Below are positions 7,700 to 16,529 of a stretch of DNA of 64,000 nt, in pieces (positions within the stretch are counted from its first letter, which is position 1; each line of letters starts with the position of its first letter). The stretch lies in contig DIZI01000017.1 in the NCBI GenBank assembly GCA_002427885.1, forward strand, positions 2,088-66,087, in the 5' to 3' direction. The notes beneath the pieces were generated by a model. The model did no database searches. It worked only from the letters and a program-made list of their open reading frames with translations, and was not told the DNA's origin. The DNA comes from Paludibacter sp. UBA6032 (GTDB lineage: Bacteria > Bacteroidota > Bacteroidia > Bacteroidales > Paludibacteraceae). The translations under genes and the position numbers were made by a program.

Positions 7700-9109
7700 T
7701 TATTTAGTTACTTCAAGCAACAATTTCTCCATTTTGTTTGTCACGGCTCTCGAAGTTCCGTTCGCATTATTCACCAGCAAAGCAAAAACATAAGTCTTCC
7801 CTTTCAATTCAATATATCCGGCATAGGATTTTACACGCGTTATTGTTCCACTCTTGGCATGTACTTTCCCCTGCAGGGCGGTGTTTCTGAGAAAGCTGGC
7901 CAGCGTACCACCTTCTCCCGATACAGGCAGGGAATTAAAAAAAGCATGCTGGTTTGCACTTTTTGTTTTCATATACGTCAGTAACTCTACAAAAAAACGG
8001 GCTGAGACAGCATCCATGGGCGACAATCCGCAACCATCATATTGAAAGAGCTGGTCAACCGGAAGTCCTTTCGATTTCCAAAACGATTTAATAACTTTTA
8101 GTGCTCCAACAGTACTTGCAACCGGATAAACTGTCAATGCCAGATAACGGAAAATGTGTTCTGCGTAAATATTATTGCTTTTTACATTGGTTTCGGTAAT
8201 AATATCACTCAACGGTGGTGAAAAATGACTGTAAATAAGTCGGGGATTTTTACTTTTTGTTACAATATCTGTTGCTGTTCCAATTACTGCAACCTGATGA
8301 TCTGTGAGAGCCTTTGAGAAATCCTGCGCCAGCAACAATCCGGGATTTGGAATATCTGCCTTTACAACAAACTCGGAACGGTTAGCAGGAATTTCGCCGA
8401 AAATCCTTCGAACGTTAGCATGTGGAGCACCGTAGAAATAGCAACTGTCGAATGTAATGTTGGAACTCAGTAAATGATTATCAAACGTAAGGCCCGGGAT
8501 TTCAGGAACTGTCCGAAGGATTTCTGCTGTTGTTCCTGCTTTTCCTGTTCGAAAATAGACTTTACATGTATTATCCAGATAAGAAATTCCATAAACACCG
8601 GCTGCATAATAATTACCAATATCCTCCCAGGTCCAGAAGGGATTTACACCTTCATCATCGAAAAGACTCGCATCGGCAATAATTTGTCCATTAATTTTAT
8701 TGATTCCGGCTTTCTTAACCGCATTTACCCATTGGATTAAAAAATTGGTATCGCCCAGTTTTTCAGATCCAAGAGTCGGATCACCGCCACCACGAATATA
8801 AAGGTTGCCGTTCAACACACCTTCATTTGTGACAGTACCATCAATTTCTAACTTCGTTTCAAAACGGAAATCCGATCCAAGTAATTCGAGTGCGGTTGCG
8901 GTTGTCACCAGTTTCATGGTTGAAGCAGGAGTAATACTGTTTTGAGACCGGTATTGATAAAGAGTCTGCCCGCTTTGTAAATCCTTAACCAGCAAGCTGA
9001 CATTTGCGTTTTCAAGTAAATTATTATCAACAAAATCGTCTACCGGGTTGCCGGCGAATAATGTCAGCGTGAGAAAAGACAGGGCTGTGAGCAGGTATTT
9101 AGGATTCAT
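7700..9109 (-). CDS. dacB: D-alanyl-D-alanine carboxypeptidase/endopeptidase, PBP4 type
   Basis: A 469-residue periplasmic serine peptidase of the S13 family that trims or cleaves peptidoglycan cross-links. The N-terminal signal peptide (MNPKYLLTALSFLTLTLFAG) fixes the start at the ATG at 9107-9109; a longer frame to 9208 would add 33 unlikely residues in front of it. Active-site motifs are STMK (Ser63-Lys66), SNN in NVKSNNIYAEH, and HAKSGTI as the KTG-like box. The large insertion between the first two motifs is typical of PBP4. A TACTTTTG box lies 43 nt upstream. Confidence 0.93.
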   Translation of the reverse strand: MNPKYLLTALSFLTLTLFAGNPVDDFVDNNLLENANVSLLVKDLQSGQTLYQYRSQNSITPASTMKLVTTATALELLGSDFRFETKLEIDGTVTNEGVLNGNLYIRGGGDPTLGSEKLGDTNFLIQWVNAVKKAGINKINGQIIADASLFDDEGVNPFWTWEDIGNYYAAGVYGISYLDNTCKVYFRTGKAGTTAEILRTVPEIPGLTFDNHLLSSNITFDSCYFYGAPHANVRRIFGEIPANRSEFVVKADIPNPGLLLAQDFSKALTDHQVAVIGTATDIVTKSKNPRLIYSHFSPPLSDIITETNVKSNNIYAEHIFRYLALTVYPVASTVGALKVIKSFWKSKGLPVDQLFQYDGCGLSPMDAVSARFFVELLTYMKTKSANQHAFFNSLPVSGEGGTLASFLRNTALQGKVHAKSGTITRVKSYAGYIELKGKTYVFALLVNNANGTSRAVTNKMEKLLLEVTK

Positions 9110-9151
9110 CAAAATGGTTGTTATTATCTGAAATTTAATTTTTATGTTTTG

Positions 9152-9159
9152 CAAAAGTA
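9152..9159 (-). promoter_or_regulatory. Promoter -7 box of dacB
   Basis: On the minus strand this reads TACTTTTG (TAnnTTTG consensus), 42 nt upstream of the dacB ATG. No good -33 element is evident. Confidence 0.45.
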
Positions 9160-9194
9160 AAAAGAAAAAATGTATTGACCGGCATGTAGTCACA

Positions 9195-9231
9195 AAAAAA
9201 AGCTGCAACCTTTTCGGATTGCAGCTTTTTT
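9195..9231 (-). terminator. Terminator of pnp
   Basis: agctgcaa (9201-9208) pairs with ttgcagct (9219-9226). The stem is flanked by A runs on one side and T runs on the other, so it can work in both directions. It lies 19 bp after the pnp stop codon. Confidence 0.85.
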
Positions 9232-9249
9232 AAATAATCAACTTTCAGC

Positions 9250-11391
9250 TTATTCAGCTTTCGGTTTATCTTCTCTTGGAGGACGTGGCAACAATGCTTT
9301 GCGTGAAAGTTTGAATTTACCAGTTTTCTGATCAACTTCGAGCAGTTTCACATCAATCATATCGCCTTCTTTGATACCTGACTGATCCATGGTTTCAATG
9401 CGAACCCAATCAATTTCGGAAATATGCAACAAACCTTCCTTCCCCGGCATAAATTCAACGAATGCACCGTAAGGCATCACAGATTTTACTTTCGAAGGAT
9501 AAGTTTCGCCTACTTCAGGAATAGCAACAATGCCTTTAATTTTATATAAAGCAGCATCGATGGCCGTTTTATTGTTGGCTGCAATTTCCACACGTCCCTG
9601 ATCACCCACTTCTTCGATGGTAATGATAGCACCTGTTTCAGCCTGCATGTTTTGAATAATTTTTCCACCAGGTCCGATAATAGCACCAATCGATTCTTTC
9701 GGAATAAACATCACCACGATACGCGGAGCATTTGGTTTCATATCAGGACGGGGAGCTTCCAATGTTTCCTGTATTTTACCTAAAATATGCATACGGCCTG
9801 CTTTGGCTTGTTTCAGGGCAGTTTCCAGAATTTCGTACGAAAGTCCGTCTACCTTAATATCCATTTGCGTAGCCGTAATACCATCTTTTGTTCCGGTTAC
9901 CTTGAAGTCCATATCACCCAGGTGATCTTCGTCACCTAAGATATCCGAAAGAACGGCAAAGTTTTTACCTTTATTCTCAGAAATCAGTCCCATGGCAATA
10001 CCCGAAACCGGTTTCTTGATTTGAACTCCTGCATCCATCAACGCCAATGTTCCGGCACAAACCGTAGCCATCGACGACGAACCGTTCGATTCCAGAATAT
10101 CGGAAACCACACGGATAACGTAAGGATAATTTTCAGGAATCATATTTTTCAATGCACGTAAAGCCAGGTTACCATGACCTACTTCGCGACGGCCAACACC
10201 ACGGGAAGCGCGGGCTTCGCCGGTAGAGAATGGAGGGAAGTTATAATGCAACAAGAAACGTTCTTTACCCCGGATCAAGGCTTCGTCAACCAGCTTTTCA
10301 TCCATTTTAGTTCCCAACGTAACGGTAGTCAACGATTGGGTTTCACCACGGGTAAATACCGCTGAACCATGTGTTCCGGGTAAATAATCCACTTCAGACC
10401 AAATGTGACGGATCTCGGTTGTTTTACGACCATCGAGGCGTTTGCCTTCGTCCAGAATAGAACGGCGCATAGCTTCTTTCTCCACTTCATGATAATATTT
10501 ACCAATCAATCCTTTTTTAGCAGCAGCTTCTTCAGGATCAAGGCTTTCAATATATTCAGTTTTTACCGCTTCAAAGTTATCACTGCGTGAGTGTTTATCA
10601 GTATCACAAGCGGTTGCTAATTTATAAGCTTTATCGTATGTTTTTGCCCAAACATCTTTTTTCAGATCTTCGTCTTTTTCTTCGTGGTTATAGGTACGTT
10701 TTACCGTTTTTCCAACCTCTTCCATCAATTCAATCTGAGCCTGACATTGAACTTTAATAGCTTCGTGAGCTACCTTCATAGCGTTCAATAAATCTTCTTC
10801 GCTCACTTCTTTCATTTCGCCTTCCACCATCATGATATTATCAAGCGTAGCAGCAACCATGATTTCCATGTCGGCAGATTCCAATTGTTCGAATGTCGGA
10901 TTCACAACGAATTCTCCATTTACACGAGCCACACGAACTTCGGAAATAGGTCCGTTGAAAGGTACATCCGAAACTGCCAATGCAGCCGAAGCAGCCAAAC
11001 CGGCCAACGCATCGGGGATATCCACCCCGTCAGCCGAAAACATGGTAACGGTAACAAAAGTTTCAGCGTGGAAATCATCCGGAAACAAAGGGCGCAAAGC
11101 GCGGTCAACCAAGCGTGATACGAGAATTTCGTAATCCGAAGCACGGCCTTCGCGACGAAGGAAACCACCCGGGAAACGACCTGAAGAGGCAAATTTTTCT
11201 TTATAATCAACCGACAGCGGCATAAAATCCGTTCCCGGAGCAGCGTCTTTGGCCGAACAAACGGTGGCCAACAGCATGGTGTCGCCCATGCGAACCATAA
11301 CAGAACCATCGGCCTGTTTAGCCAATTTACCTGTTTCAATAGTAATGGTGCGTCCATCACCCAATGTGATGGTTTTTGTAACTACATTCAT
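9250..11391 (-). CDS. pnp: Polyribonucleotide nucleotidyltransferase (PNPase)
   Basis: A 713-residue phosphorolytic 3'-5' exoribonuclease. It has two RNase PH domains (about 1-210 and 310-530; GETQSLTTVTLGTK and HYNFPPFSTGE in the second), an intervening helical domain, a KH domain (IIGPGGKIIQNMQAETGA) and a C-terminal S1 domain (PSKVKSVMPYGAFVEFMPG, LLHISEIDW). The ATG at 11389-11391 gives the usual N-terminus MNVVTKTITLGDG; an upstream in-frame start at 11436 falls in the promoter box. The gene is monocistronic, between its own promoter and terminator. Confidence 0.97.
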   Translation of the reverse strand: MNVVTKTITLGDGRTITIETGKLAKQADGSVMVRMGDTMLLATVCSAKDAAPGTDFMPLSVDYKEKFASSGRFPGGFLRREGRASDYEILVSRLVDRALRPLFPDDFHAETFVTVTMFSADGVDIPDALAGLAASAALAVSDVPFNGPISEVRVARVNGEFVVNPTFEQLESADMEIMVAATLDNIMMVEGEMKEVSEEDLLNAMKVAHEAIKVQCQAQIELMEEVGKTVKRTYNHEEKDEDLKKDVWAKTYDKAYKLATACDTDKHSRSDNFEAVKTEYIESLDPEEAAAKKGLIGKYYHEVEKEAMRRSILDEGKRLDGRKTTEIRHIWSEVDYLPGTHGSAVFTRGETQSLTTVTLGTKMDEKLVDEALIRGKERFLLHYNFPPFSTGEARASRGVGRREVGHGNLALRALKNMIPENYPYVIRVVSDILESNGSSSMATVCAGTLALMDAGVQIKKPVSGIAMGLISENKGKNFAVLSDILGDEDHLGDMDFKVTGTKDGITATQMDIKVDGLSYEILETALKQAKAGRMHILGKIQETLEAPRPDMKPNAPRIVVMFIPKESIGAIIGPGGKIIQNMQAETGAIITIEEVGDQGRVEIAANNKTAIDAALYKIKGIVAIPEVGETYPSKVKSVMPYGAFVEFMPGKEGLLHISEIDWVRIETMDQSGIKEGDMIDVKLLEVDQKTGKFKLSRKALLPRPPREDKPKAE

Positions 11392-11433
11392 AAAATTACA
11401 TTTTTTCTTTTTTAAACATCTAATTTTCGGGCA

Positions 11434-11441
11434 CAAAGATA
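11434..11441 (-). promoter_or_regulatory. Promoter -7 box of pnp
   Basis: The minus strand reads TATCTTTG, a full match to TAnnTTTG, 42 nt upstream of the pnp ATG. Confidence 0.5.
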
Positions 11442-11520
11442 CAAAATAATTTGCATAAGTTGTTTAGAGATTTAGTAATTTAGTGATTTTTTGGGGGATT
11501 GAAAACATGATATTTGAAAC

Positions 11521-11585
11521 GCTGTCAGGTGCAAGCACGCTGACAGGTTTGTTCGGTGACCTGACATCGTCGTAAGACATGTCAG
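11521..11585. repeat. REP pair (BIME-like) next to the RAYT gene
   Basis: Two hairpins lie in tandem. The first is ctgtcag-gtgc-aa-gcac-g-ctgacag (11522-11546). The second is ctgacat-c-gtc-gtaa-gac-atgtcag (11561-11585). Each has a 7-bp outer stem, a single bulged base and a 3-4-bp inner stem. The pair ends 10 bp from the RAYT stop codon. Confidence 0.85.
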
Positions 11586-11594
11586 CGTCACAAA

Positions 11595-12269
11595 TTACAG
11601 CTCCAACCAACGTTCAATTTCTTCCACTTCCACTTTGCCATTATGTAGATGGACAAAGTTAGCTTCGTCATCGAACCAGCCCATTACCTTTTCACGTTGA
11701 AGTTTTGTCGGTTTTGCTGATATACAGGTTAGATAGGAAGACCATGGATAGCCACCGGCCTGTTCGCAAAAGCCATGATGTATCGGATTATGGTGTATGT
11801 AAACCAACACATTTTTCAGGTGCCGCAAATTATCAATCATTTTTCGTTTAAACGGGCGTTCAAACAGATTCCCATGACGGGGAACTCTCAGATTGAGGTA
11901 TTTTGCATAGGCATTAAACATATGGGCAAAATGGCGTGAAGGAACAGGTGTTTTATTCTCGTAAATTTCATCCATAGCAATCGGAATTGTTCTCCACTTC
12001 ACCAATTCGAATTGTTCATTCTCCTTTTCATTGTCATTATCGGGCTTTTGATATTCGTAACGGATATTTTCCTTTGTCCTGATCAACAAATGAAAGTGGT
12101 TTGGCATCAATACCCAGGCGAAGGTATCTGCAATCGGGTCGATATATGTTGAATATAATCCCAGGAAATGTTGATAATGTTCCTCGCAGAGAAAAAGATT
12201 CTCCCCACTGATGCCGCGGTTATAAATATGATAATATTTACCGGGCTGTAATGATTCGTAATCTTCCAT
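11595..12269 (-). CDS. REP-associated tyrosine transposase (RAYT)
   Basis: A 224-residue Y1-type HUH transposase of the TnpA_REP/RAYT group. The HUH motif is in VLMPNHFHLLIR (His58-Phe-His60). The catalytic Tyr is probably Tyr121 or Tyr124 in FNAYAKYLNLRVPRHG, followed by NLFERPFKR. The N-terminal PGKYYHIYNRG segment is the usual first strand. RAYTs cut and rejoin REP hairpins as single-stranded DNA and are generally immobile single-copy genes. Matching REP hairpins flank this gene immediately on both sides (11521-11585 and 12314-12366), which supports the call strongly. Confidence 0.92.
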   Translation of the reverse strand: MEDYESLQPGKYYHIYNRGISGENLFLCEEHYQHFLGLYSTYIDPIADTFAWVLMPNHFHLLIRTKENIRYEYQKPDNDNEKENEQFELVKWRTIPIAMDEIYENKTPVPSRHFAHMFNAYAKYLNLRVPRHGNLFERPFKRKMIDNLRHLKNVLVYIHHNPIHHGFCEQAGGYPWSSYLTCISAKPTKLQREKVMGWFDDEANFVHLHNGKVEVEEIERWLEL

Positions 12270-12313
12270 GGTTTGTATTTAAAGTTGATTTTAGCTTTAG
12301 AACTCCCGAAACG

Positions 12314-12366
12314 CTGTCATGTCTTCGACGATGACAGGTTTCAGCGACCTGACATCGCCGAAGACA
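12314..12366. repeat. REP hairpin plus half-REP upstream of the RAYT gene
   Basis: ctgtcat-gtc-ttc-gac-g-atgacag (12314-12337) repeats the bulged-stem design. It is followed by gcgac and a partial unit, ctgacatcgccgaagaca (12349-12366), whose right outer arm is missing. Confidence 0.75.
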
Positions 12367-12430
12367 AAATATTTATCACAAAAATACAAAAAAAAATAAT
12401 TTACTGATACATGTTTTCTGATTTCTATTA

Positions 12431-12453
12431 CCTGACAGAATCGAAGACATGTC
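12431..12453. repeat. Degenerate REP unit
   Basis: cctgacagaatcgaag followed by acatgtca shows the same spacing as the intact REP hairpins, but with mismatches in the stem. Confidence 0.5.
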
Positions 12454-12525
12454 ACTAGAATATAAAGATATTTACCTGACTGCAATAATTCATTTTTTTC
12501 AATTGTTGTTTTTTTTGAGGAAACG

Positions 12526-12592
12526 CTGTCAGGTGCAAGCACCCTGACAGGTTTCGGTGACCTGTGACCTGACATCGTCGAAGACATGTCAG
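12526..12592. repeat. REP pair (BIME-like), second intact copy
   Basis: ctgtcag-gtgc-aa-gcac-c-ctgacag (12526-12550) is followed by ctgacat-c-gtc-gaa-gac-atgtcag (12569-12592). The order of the two hairpin types is the same as at 11521-11585. Confidence 0.85.
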
Positions 12593-12916
12593 GTCACAAA
12601 AAGAATTCTACAAAATTATAAAAAAAATGTCCGGAAAGTTATTTATTATGTAAAATACTTTTCATATATTTGCTGCGTCTTAACAATATTTTTGAATTAA
12701 TCACTTCATTATTATCGGGTATACGATATCATTAACGTTACATATCCCATTGCAGGCCGGTACGACGCTCATCACAACTCCGGCACAGTCAACAGCCCCA
12801 TTCGGAGCAGCTCGCTCTACTATATCCTCATACAATACAACCAAAATAACGTCTCTGAAGTTTGAAATGTCCCCTTTCCTGTACAGAATGGGCAACTAAA
12901 TTTAGAATCTATTGAA
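12593..12916. other. Intergenic region with a promoter box and short open frames
   Basis: A TATATTTG box on the plus strand at 12665-12672 fits the -7 consensus but is 245 bp from the next gene. From about 12706 to 12860 all three of the frames I read (two plus, one minus) stay open for 50 or more codons. One plus frame (containing YDIINVTYPIAGRYDAH) could be a relic, but none has a recognisable family or a good start. Confidence 0.35.
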
Positions 12917-13339
12917 ATGAGCAATAAAACAGAGAGTATTACAAATAGTTTGATAAAACTATATTCAAGAGGAAACTACAAATCAGAAGTAAAATTCAGA
13001 AAGAAACTTGAAAACATTGATTGGGATAAAGAGCAAAAAGAGCTTAAACACAGATTGAGTATTTCGAAAACCGGATTGAGAGTGATGTATGGTTGCTTCA
13101 TTTTTTTGATCATCATTCTTGTCATAGTAATATTTAAACACTGGCCATCTCAAATTCCATTATCGGCTGCAATTGCAGTCTGCGCAGGTTGTATTACAAC
13201 CTCACAGGGATTTAAACAAACCTCAGAAAAATATCAAGCATTTATGCTATTAAGAGAGTTGTTAGAAAACCAGGTTTATCACCTCTCCCCTCGTTTGCTC
13301 CCGAAGCCTGGCGGGAGCAACAAGCAGGAAAGAAATTAA
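12917..13339 (+). CDS. Hypothetical protein with two membrane helices
   Basis: A 140-residue protein of unknown family. The N-terminal 55 residues are charged and helical. Then come two hydrophobic segments, about 58-75 (MYGCFIFLIIILVIVIF) and 82-98 (PLSAAIAVCAGCITTSQ), and a cytoplasmic helix. The last residues, from about LPKPGG onward, are encoded by the palindromic repeat at 13295-13320, so the original C-terminus was probably shorter or different. The DNA is clearly more AT-rich than the housekeeping genes nearby. It is in the REP-dotted accessory region and has no informative neighbours. Confidence 0.65.
   Translation: MSNKTESITNSLIKLYSRGNYKSEVKFRKKLENIDWDKEQKELKHRLSISKTGLRVMYGCFIFLIIILVIVIFKHWPSQIPLSAAIAVCAGCITTSQGFKQTSEKYQAFMLLRELLENQVYHLSPRLLPKPGGSNKQERN
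13295..13320. repeat. Palindromic repeat within the 3' end of a gene
   Basis: ttgctcccg (13295-13303) and cgggagcaa (13312-13320) form a perfect 9-bp stem around aagcctgg. It lies inside the coding frame of the 140-residue membrane protein, seven codons before its stop. Confidence 0.75.
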
Positions 13340-13373
13340 AAAATCAATATATGATAAAATCAAAACTAAACTT

Positions 13374-14342
13374 ATGAAAGCACATTTTTTATTCCCTGTA
13401 AGTCTTATACTTATTATCTTTTTTTTCATTTCATGCAATACGAATATTATTGAAAATCAAAACACATCCAATTTGTCAGATTCAATAGTCAATTACTGGA
13501 ATTCAAATACACTAATTCATCAACATTTAAATGGGAAGGTTAAAACAGTAGTTTCTTTAAATGATGGGCAAATAGTTACGTATAATGAGGCCGGATACAT
13601 TACAAGTTCCTCGAATAATGGTGGATCAATTATAAGTAATTATATCTATGATTCTACCGGAGTTTTGAACAGTATAAATGAATCATATATCAGTCTCAAT
13701 AAAACCTATTCTACGGCATATAAATATTTAAATATTGGTAAATTTGTTGTTGTTAAACCTTTTGACTTAGCTAATTTTGGTTTGATACAAAATTTAAGTT
13801 CTTTAATATATAATAAGTGGGGGATAAGTATTGATTATAAGTTTAATGGAAATACGCTCTTATTGATAAGTACTGATGCAAACCAAAAAGATACTGCAAT
13901 AATTACCTATGACGGACAATATCCAACCGATATTAAATGGTACCTTTCAAACAATTTCTCCCACATTAAAGATATTGTTTATTATGGCAATGGAATGTTT
14001 AAAGCATTTACTGATGAATCTTCAGGAACTGATTTTTTAAATCAAATAAAATATTATTTCAAATCTGATAATAAGTTTCAGTTGCTTGACTCAGTTGTAA
14101 TAACTAATTCAAGTCAATCAAAAACTAAACATTACACAGAGAAATACATCTATGATACAAACCGAAATGTAATACATCATGAACGACCAGACCTGGATAA
14201 AGATTGTATTTATAGTTATAATTATGCTTATGTATACGATTTGCATAATAACTGGATATCGAAAACAATTATATCCGGTGATTCAACTAATTTAAATGGC
14301 TATTTAACAACTCAGGAAACCCGCACAATTACTTACTGGTAA
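13374..14342 (+). CDS. Hypothetical lipoprotein
   Basis: A 322-residue predicted lipoprotein. The signal peptide ends in FFISC with the lipidated Cys at residue 21, followed by NTNIIENQN. The body is rich in Asn, Tyr, Ser and Ile with short beta-hairpin-like units (YNEAGYITSSSNNGG, YIYDSTGVLNSINESY, KYIYDTNRNVIHHE, YVYDLHNNWISKT). These resemble the YD-type repeats of many Bacteroidota surface lipoproteins but fit no family I can name. The gene is AT-rich and follows the two-helix membrane protein by 34 bp, so the two may be co-transcribed. Confidence 0.7.
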   Translation: MKAHFLFPVSLILIIFFFISCNTNIIENQNTSNLSDSIVNYWNSNTLIHQHLNGKVKTVVSLNDGQIVTYNEAGYITSSSNNGGSIISNYIYDSTGVLNSINESYISLNKTYSTAYKYLNIGKFVVVKPFDLANFGLIQNLSSLIYNKWGISIDYKFNGNTLLLISTDANQKDTAIITYDGQYPTDIKWYLSNNFSHIKDIVYYGNGMFKAFTDESSGTDFLNQIKYYFKSDNKFQLLDSVVITNSSQSKTKHYTEKYIYDTNRNVIHHERPDLDKDCIYSYNYAYVYDLHNNWISKTIISGDSTNLNGYLTTQETRTITYW

Positions 14343-14396
14343 TTAATCAGTCCCACAAGGACAAGTTATTTTTCAATGATATAAAAACTGAATATT

Positions 14397-15167
14397 ATGT
14401 TTGACGATGATGATGACGATTTAGAACGTTCGGAGTTCGATTGTTGGTACGACGATAATAACATGTATTTCCGTCGTGGAGCCGATGCTTTTGTAGAACC
14501 CGATTTGGATATTGAATTATTTTACAGCAACGTGTATTGCAAAGTGATGAGTGAACTGGCTCCGGCGGTACGGAAGTTTATTCGTTACCAATATCCTGTT
14601 TTCGAAACCGAATATCGTCCTGCAGTTCTGGATGCTATTGAAAGGATAGTGCTCGGAACCGGACATCGTTTTATGCTGGAGCTGTATAACCTGATTCAGG
14701 ATCAGAAAGAGGCAGTAAATTTGCGCGGGAAATACCCTGATTTCGAAGAATGGGAAAAACGGAAAAAGGAGTTGCGCTATTTCAGCCGATCCATCTTTAA
14801 TGCCATTGAAGGACTTACGGAGAAACAAAAAACCGATCTCTACGAGCTGGCCAAAGATAAGTTTCAAGAATCCTATAATTATAAGGAACAGCGATTGTAT
14901 GAATTTATTGAGATGATTCAACCCATTTTATTCCAATATTATCCGGTTGTGCAGGAGTTGAATGCCGATGGCTGGATTGTCTATTTCCATTTACTTTTGA
15001 TAGAGCATACCGATTACCGCCTGGATTTTGAGCATTATGTCACCTTTATCAACTATGACTTCGAAGAATCCGATTTGAATATTCCCTATGCCGAATTCCG
15101 CAAAAAGTTTCAGGAGAAATTCGATGAAAGATGGAAAAAGGAGCAGGAAGAAAGGGAAAAAAAATGA
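14397..15167 (+). CDS. Hypothetical acidic cytoplasmic protein
   Basis: A 256-residue protein that I do not recognise. It begins with a run of Asp (MFDDDDDDLERSEFD), has no signal or membrane segment, and is mostly helical. The aromatic content is high (YPVFETEY, ELRYFSRSIF, ILFQYYPVVQ), and it ends in a Lys/Glu-rich helix (KFDERWKKEQEEREKK). Codon use resembles the housekeeping genes rather than the two AT-rich genes before it. A REP hairpin (15182-15206) separates it from the next gene by only 69 bp in total, which suggests the two genes share a transcript. Confidence 0.7.
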   Translation: MFDDDDDDLERSEFDCWYDDNNMYFRRGADAFVEPDLDIELFYSNVYCKVMSELAPAVRKFIRYQYPVFETEYRPAVLDAIERIVLGTGHRFMLELYNLIQDQKEAVNLRGKYPDFEEWEKRKKELRYFSRSIFNAIEGLTEKQKTDLYELAKDKFQESYNYKEQRLYEFIEMIQPILFQYYPVVQELNADGWIVYFHLLLIEHTDYRLDFEHYVTFINYDFEESDLNIPYAEFRKKFQEKFDERWKKEQEEREKK

Positions 15168-15181
15168 GGAATAACCTTGAC

Positions 15182-15206
15182 CTGACAGCGTCGTAAGACC
15201 TGTCAG
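15182..15206. repeat. REP hairpin
   Basis: ctgacag-c-gtc-gtaa-gac-ctgtcag has a perfect 7-bp outer stem, the conserved bulged C and a 3-bp inner stem. Relative to the ctgacat/atgtcag copies the last outer pair changes on both arms, so pairing is kept. Confidence 0.85.
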
Positions 15207-15236
15207 CGTCGCGAAGCAATCAAAAATCTAAAACCT

Positions 15237-16529
15237 ATGAGTAAGAACAAAAAGAGAAAAAAAAATGTACAGGACAGAAAACCTATACAATCGCATCTTG
15301 CCATAACTAAAACCTATTTTGATGACTTTACGAAGACAGCCCATAAATTTATGCTGTTAGTTGGGCTGGAACCTTCCGATTTTGATGCCTTGTCGAAACG
15401 GTCAAAAGAGCATCTTATGTTTGTAAAACATACTCCATACAGAATACATGCCGAAAAAGGGAGTCATGTTCCGAGAGCTTATATTCATTTTTTTAACCAG
15501 GTAATGGGAATTCACGAAAAGAAAACCTTTTACGGAGATCCTAAATTCAACATCACTTTTCTCGAATATGTAACTTATGGAATGACCCTTATATTCGCCA
15601 TAGATGGTTACGATAGGCGTGATTTTTATTGGACTCCCGATCAGATTGAATTATTGGAGAAAATAAAAACTCCTTTGATAAAATATACTGATGATAATGT
15701 AGAAGATCATTTTGCCATTCGGTCGAACAAAATATTAAGGGACCTTTTTACGTACGTCAGTCTACCGAATTACAGGTATTATACCTGTAAGGAACAAGGG
15801 GCTATCAATTACACGAGAGGTTGTCTGGAAAATCAGATTTTTGTTTCCTCTATAGAACCTGAACGTAAAAAATTCATTATTGATGGGAAAACACATTCAG
15901 CCTATCGACTGGCATATTACGACCTGTTTTCCAGTGCTGACGACGTGGTACCGATTCCTGCTGAAATTCCACTAAGTTTTGTATCGGGTAAGAAAAATGA
16001 AGAAAAGAATAAAGAAAAAAGTGAAACGGAAGAGGAGATAAAACTTCCCGTGTATATACAAAATCATGCGTTGCGCCGGTCATCCGAGCGAATGGATTGT
16101 AAGGATAACATGTACAGAAATCAGATTTTCTCATTGTCTTTTCTTTTTCCTGGAGTGGTTACCGCCCTTAATGGTCAGCGGCTTATCAAAGCACTCGACT
16201 TTACGGCCAAGCCTGTAGGATACTTCCCTTTTATCATACAGGATGATGCCGTATTGCTGCTCAGTTTTCTTCCCTTGTCATCTCCCATTACCCCTGAGGG
16301 CTCCATTCTGCGAAAGGAATTGGGTATTCAGATAGAAGATTCGAAATATTTCGGCCTGGATAAATTCAGTTTTTACACGAATACGGATTTCGATACTATC
16401 CCCATATTACAACAAGCATTGAAAAAAGCAGACATGTGGCATCTCACCGAAATACAACCGAATGACAAGACAGAACGGAAAGAAGATCAAATACTGAAAC
16501 ACTTTTTTGCTGAGCAGTTAGATTCCTAA
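15237..16529 (+). CDS. Hypothetical conserved-looking protein
   Basis: A 430-residue soluble protein of unknown family. The N-terminus is very basic (MSKNKKRKKNVQDRK). A charged low-complexity linker (GKKNEEKNKEKSETEEEIK, about 252-270) divides it into two parts. The second part opens with LPVYIQNHALRRSSERMDCKDN, a pattern resembling the HALxRxxER motif of some small nuclease- or toxin-like domains, but this similarity is weak and untested. There is no signal peptide. The gene lies between REP hairpins at 15182 and 16674 and follows the acidic protein on the same strand. Confidence 0.7.
   Translation: MSKNKKRKKNVQDRKPIQSHLAITKTYFDDFTKTAHKFMLLVGLEPSDFDALSKRSKEHLMFVKHTPYRIHAEKGSHVPRAYIHFFNQVMGIHEKKTFYGDPKFNITFLEYVTYGMTLIFAIDGYDRRDFYWTPDQIELLEKIKTPLIKYTDDNVEDHFAIRSNKILRDLFTYVSLPNYRYYTCKEQGAINYTRGCLENQIFVSSIEPERKKFIIDGKTHSAYRLAYYDLFSSADDVVPIPAEIPLSFVSGKKNEEKNKEKSETEEEIKLPVYIQNHALRRSSERMDCKDNMYRNQIFSLSFLFPGVVTALNGQRLIKALDFTAKPVGYFPFIIQDDAVLLLSFLPLSSPITPEGSILRKELGIQIEDSKYFGLDKFSFYTNTDFDTIPILQQALKKADMWHLTEIQPNDKTERKEDQILKHFFAEQLDS

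Noticed and set aside
10920..11360. 146-codon minus-strand frame inside pnp
   Set aside because: It is an alternative frame of the PNPase first RNase PH domain, which has clear motifs in the main frame.
11595..12269. Complete insertion sequence
   Set aside because: There is no terminal inverted repeat pair or target duplication beyond the REP hairpins; the protein is of the RAYT type, which is usually not a free IS.
12297..12587. 96-codon minus-strand open frame
   Set aside because: It is made almost entirely of REP hairpin sequence; the translation has no sensible composition and no start context.
12701..12895. 64-codon minus-strand open frame and two plus-strand frames in the same stretch
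   Set aside because: All three frames are open over the same bases, so openness is not informative. No family or start signal is visible.
14517..14921. 134-codon minus-strand frame opposite the acidic protein gene
   Set aside because: The plus-strand gene has a full frame and sensible composition; the antisense frame is a mirror of it.
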